A DNA stretch of 64,000 nucleotides from the NCBI GenBank assembly GCA_963573385.1, contig CAUYLG010022036.1, positions 1 to 64,000 of the forward strand, given 5' to 3'. The position numbers and the translations under genes are program-made. The stretch comes from Cacajao melanocephalus (lineage: Eukaryota > Chordata > Mammalia > Primates > Pitheciidae). The notes beneath the pieces are model-generated. The model saw nothing but the letters and a program-made list of their open reading frames with translations, did not search any database and had not been told where the DNA came from. Each line of letters begins with the position of its first letter. The first letter of the stretch is position 1. Below, one piece after another: positions 62,362 to 64,000 of the stretch.

Positions 62362-64000
62362 CTGTAATAAACACAGCGTCCAGTAGTTACAAGCTGGCTT
62401 CAAATCAGCATCACTCTTCAGTGTTTTCACGTCTCTATTTTATCTTCTTCATAACAGAGTTCCATTCTGTGATAACATGTTCCGACTCTACTGTGCCTTC
62501 ATGACGATTTCAGCAATTTATTTAGTTACGTTTGCAGTTGGTAAGAATATTACCTTGTGTTTGAATTTAGGCTGAATTGGAACATTAGATGCTATGGTTT
62601 TATTCTTTCAAATTGTAGCTGTGCCCAGCACTAGACAGTTGATATTTGCACACATCTATTTATATAAAGTTCACTTAATAAAAGTTATTGTTGTAATAAT
62701 TTGCTTAACTCCTTTTGGTGATAATGATCATTATCCTTAGATGCTTTTTATTGAATGTTCTGTCAAGACTGTGTTTTCAGAACTAACTGGGGAATATTTT
62801 TGATCCAAATCGTATTCTGGTCAGGGTGGATCTAGAGAAATCAATGTGCTATTTACTAGTCCAAGTTACTACAATACAGGATGTAGTAGGCATCCCAGAG
62901 ACTTGGAGAAAATTTAAGAATGTAGTTATTGCTTCAAAAATTTTAATATGATAATAGAGTGTATATAACATTTGCTCTGCTAAAATTGTAAGTTCCTTGA
63001 GAGTAGAAGTCCTTATGCATCCAGGCTTTGGACATGATGGGATCAGTAGGTTGTAGTGGAAAGATGAAATTAATGTGGAATCTTGAACCAAGATTCAAAT
63101 CTTGGTTCCTTAAATTGCTGCTTAATACACCCTAGCAATATAAATTTGGGCAAGTCATGTCACCTTCTTGAGCCTCAGTTTTCTCCTCTCTAAAATGACA
63201 TAATTATGTCTAAGTCATAGGATGGTTGTGGAAATTGAATGAGACAATGTATACCCAGGGCCTAGAGTAATGCCTGGAATATAAAACTACTCAATAAATA
63301 ATGCCACTGGGGAACCTCAAATATTTGTAGAATGAAATAATGAACGAATATAGCTTATTGGATGGAACTCCGCCTTTCTGATACCTGCAAAAGTAGACAC
63401 ATGTTTTTATAATCATAGTCACAGATTTTGCTTGGCAAGATCTTACCCCAAATTTCTTAGAGCTACCTGGGCAACAAACTTGACCATTCTGCTTACAGTA
63501 ACTAAATATACCAAGCTTTCTAAGACAGCTCTCTTGATTTAAAAAAATTCTGTTAGGACTGATACAAAAATATTCCTATACTTATTAGACTGAGCTTTGG
63601 TCTAGATTTTATTGCCTGATCTTTTTTTCCCCAGAAATGTGGTCACTGCATTTTTCATCTGGACATTAAGGGTTTTGTGCTATATCTAAATTTCTTTTGA
63701 CCTCTGGGAATATATTATTCTGAAAATCACCCCAAATATAGATTAAGGGCCGTTTGACTTTGTTGTGAGTCAGCTCTTCATTCTCACTTGGAAGAACTGA
63801 GATTACTGACTGAACATTCAATCAAAGGATGGGAAATGGTGGGAGGGATTGCAGTGATGACGAAAGAGTCTATTATTTGCTGGTTCAAACAAAGTAGGTA
63901 AACATGTATCTTTCAAGGAAGTCTATTTTTATAAAGGACTGATTTCTCTTTCATTAAACCTTCTTTCCTTTATAGTACTAAAGCTACAGAAAATACAACG
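62362..64000 (-). other. SORBS2: SORBS2 intron upstream of SoHo exon (partial)
   Basis: AT-rich intron continuing beyond the window; contains a MIR relic at about 63080-63300. No exon supported. Confidence 0.8.
63080..63300 (+). repeat. MIR relic
   Basis: Near-complete MIR: gggcaagtcatgtcaccttc, gagcctcagttttctcctct, and actcaataaataatg. Confidence 0.85.

Overview
The window is primate genomic DNA, most likely human or a close catarrhine relative. It has dense Alu insertions on both strands, an L1 3' end at the left edge, MIR and L2 relics, AT-rich introns and GT-AG splicing. I cannot settle the exact species from sequence alone. There is no prokaryotic or phage content.

Almost the whole window is the 3' two-thirds of one gene read on the minus strand, SORBS2 (sorbin and SH3 domain containing 2; ArgBP2 / nArgBP2). 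Transcription runs from high to low coordinates. I place 16 known-type coding exons, and their phases join without a break: 62295-62361 and 61418-61462 (SoHo core), 58974-59163 (proline-rich), 55846-55960, 46954-47037 and 44550-44606 (in-frame cassettes), 39922-39971, 36547-36734, 32608-34194 (the 1.6-kb neuronal nArgBP2 exon), 29732-29820, 28255-28301 with 24256-24370 (SH3-1), 24040-24168 with 21456-21656 (SH3-2), 4673-4722, and 567-673 (first half of SH3-3). The 5' exons lie beyond 64000 and the last coding exon lies beyond base 1, so neither the start nor the stop codon is here.

A 753-nt minus-strand open block (16651-17403) sits between the exons for SH3-2 and SH3-3. It is GC-rich in an AT-rich intron, open across all 251 codons, and bounded by an acceptor and a donor. 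It is in phase 0/0 with both neighbours. It looks like a large alternative exon, carrying a paxillin-LD-like helix, a SUMO-consensus IKEE and an acidic tract. This is the most interesting object in the window.

Other points of interest are a CpG-rich segment with a candidate donor at about 47.2-48.2 kb (possible internal promoter), a 36-bp-stem hairpin at 11.7 kb, a mitochondrial insertion (tRNA-Leu/ND1) at 55.2 kb, exon-like orphan blocks at 22.5 kb and 41.9 kb, inverted Alu pairs flanking SH3 and SoHo exons, an Alu trimer, a solitary Alu left monomer, and several local tandem duplications. The protein is a scaffold: SoHo at the N-terminal side, proline-rich linkers, the neuronal insert with a poly-His run and a C2H2-like motif, then three SH3 domains that recruit cytoskeletal and Abl/Cbl-type partners.
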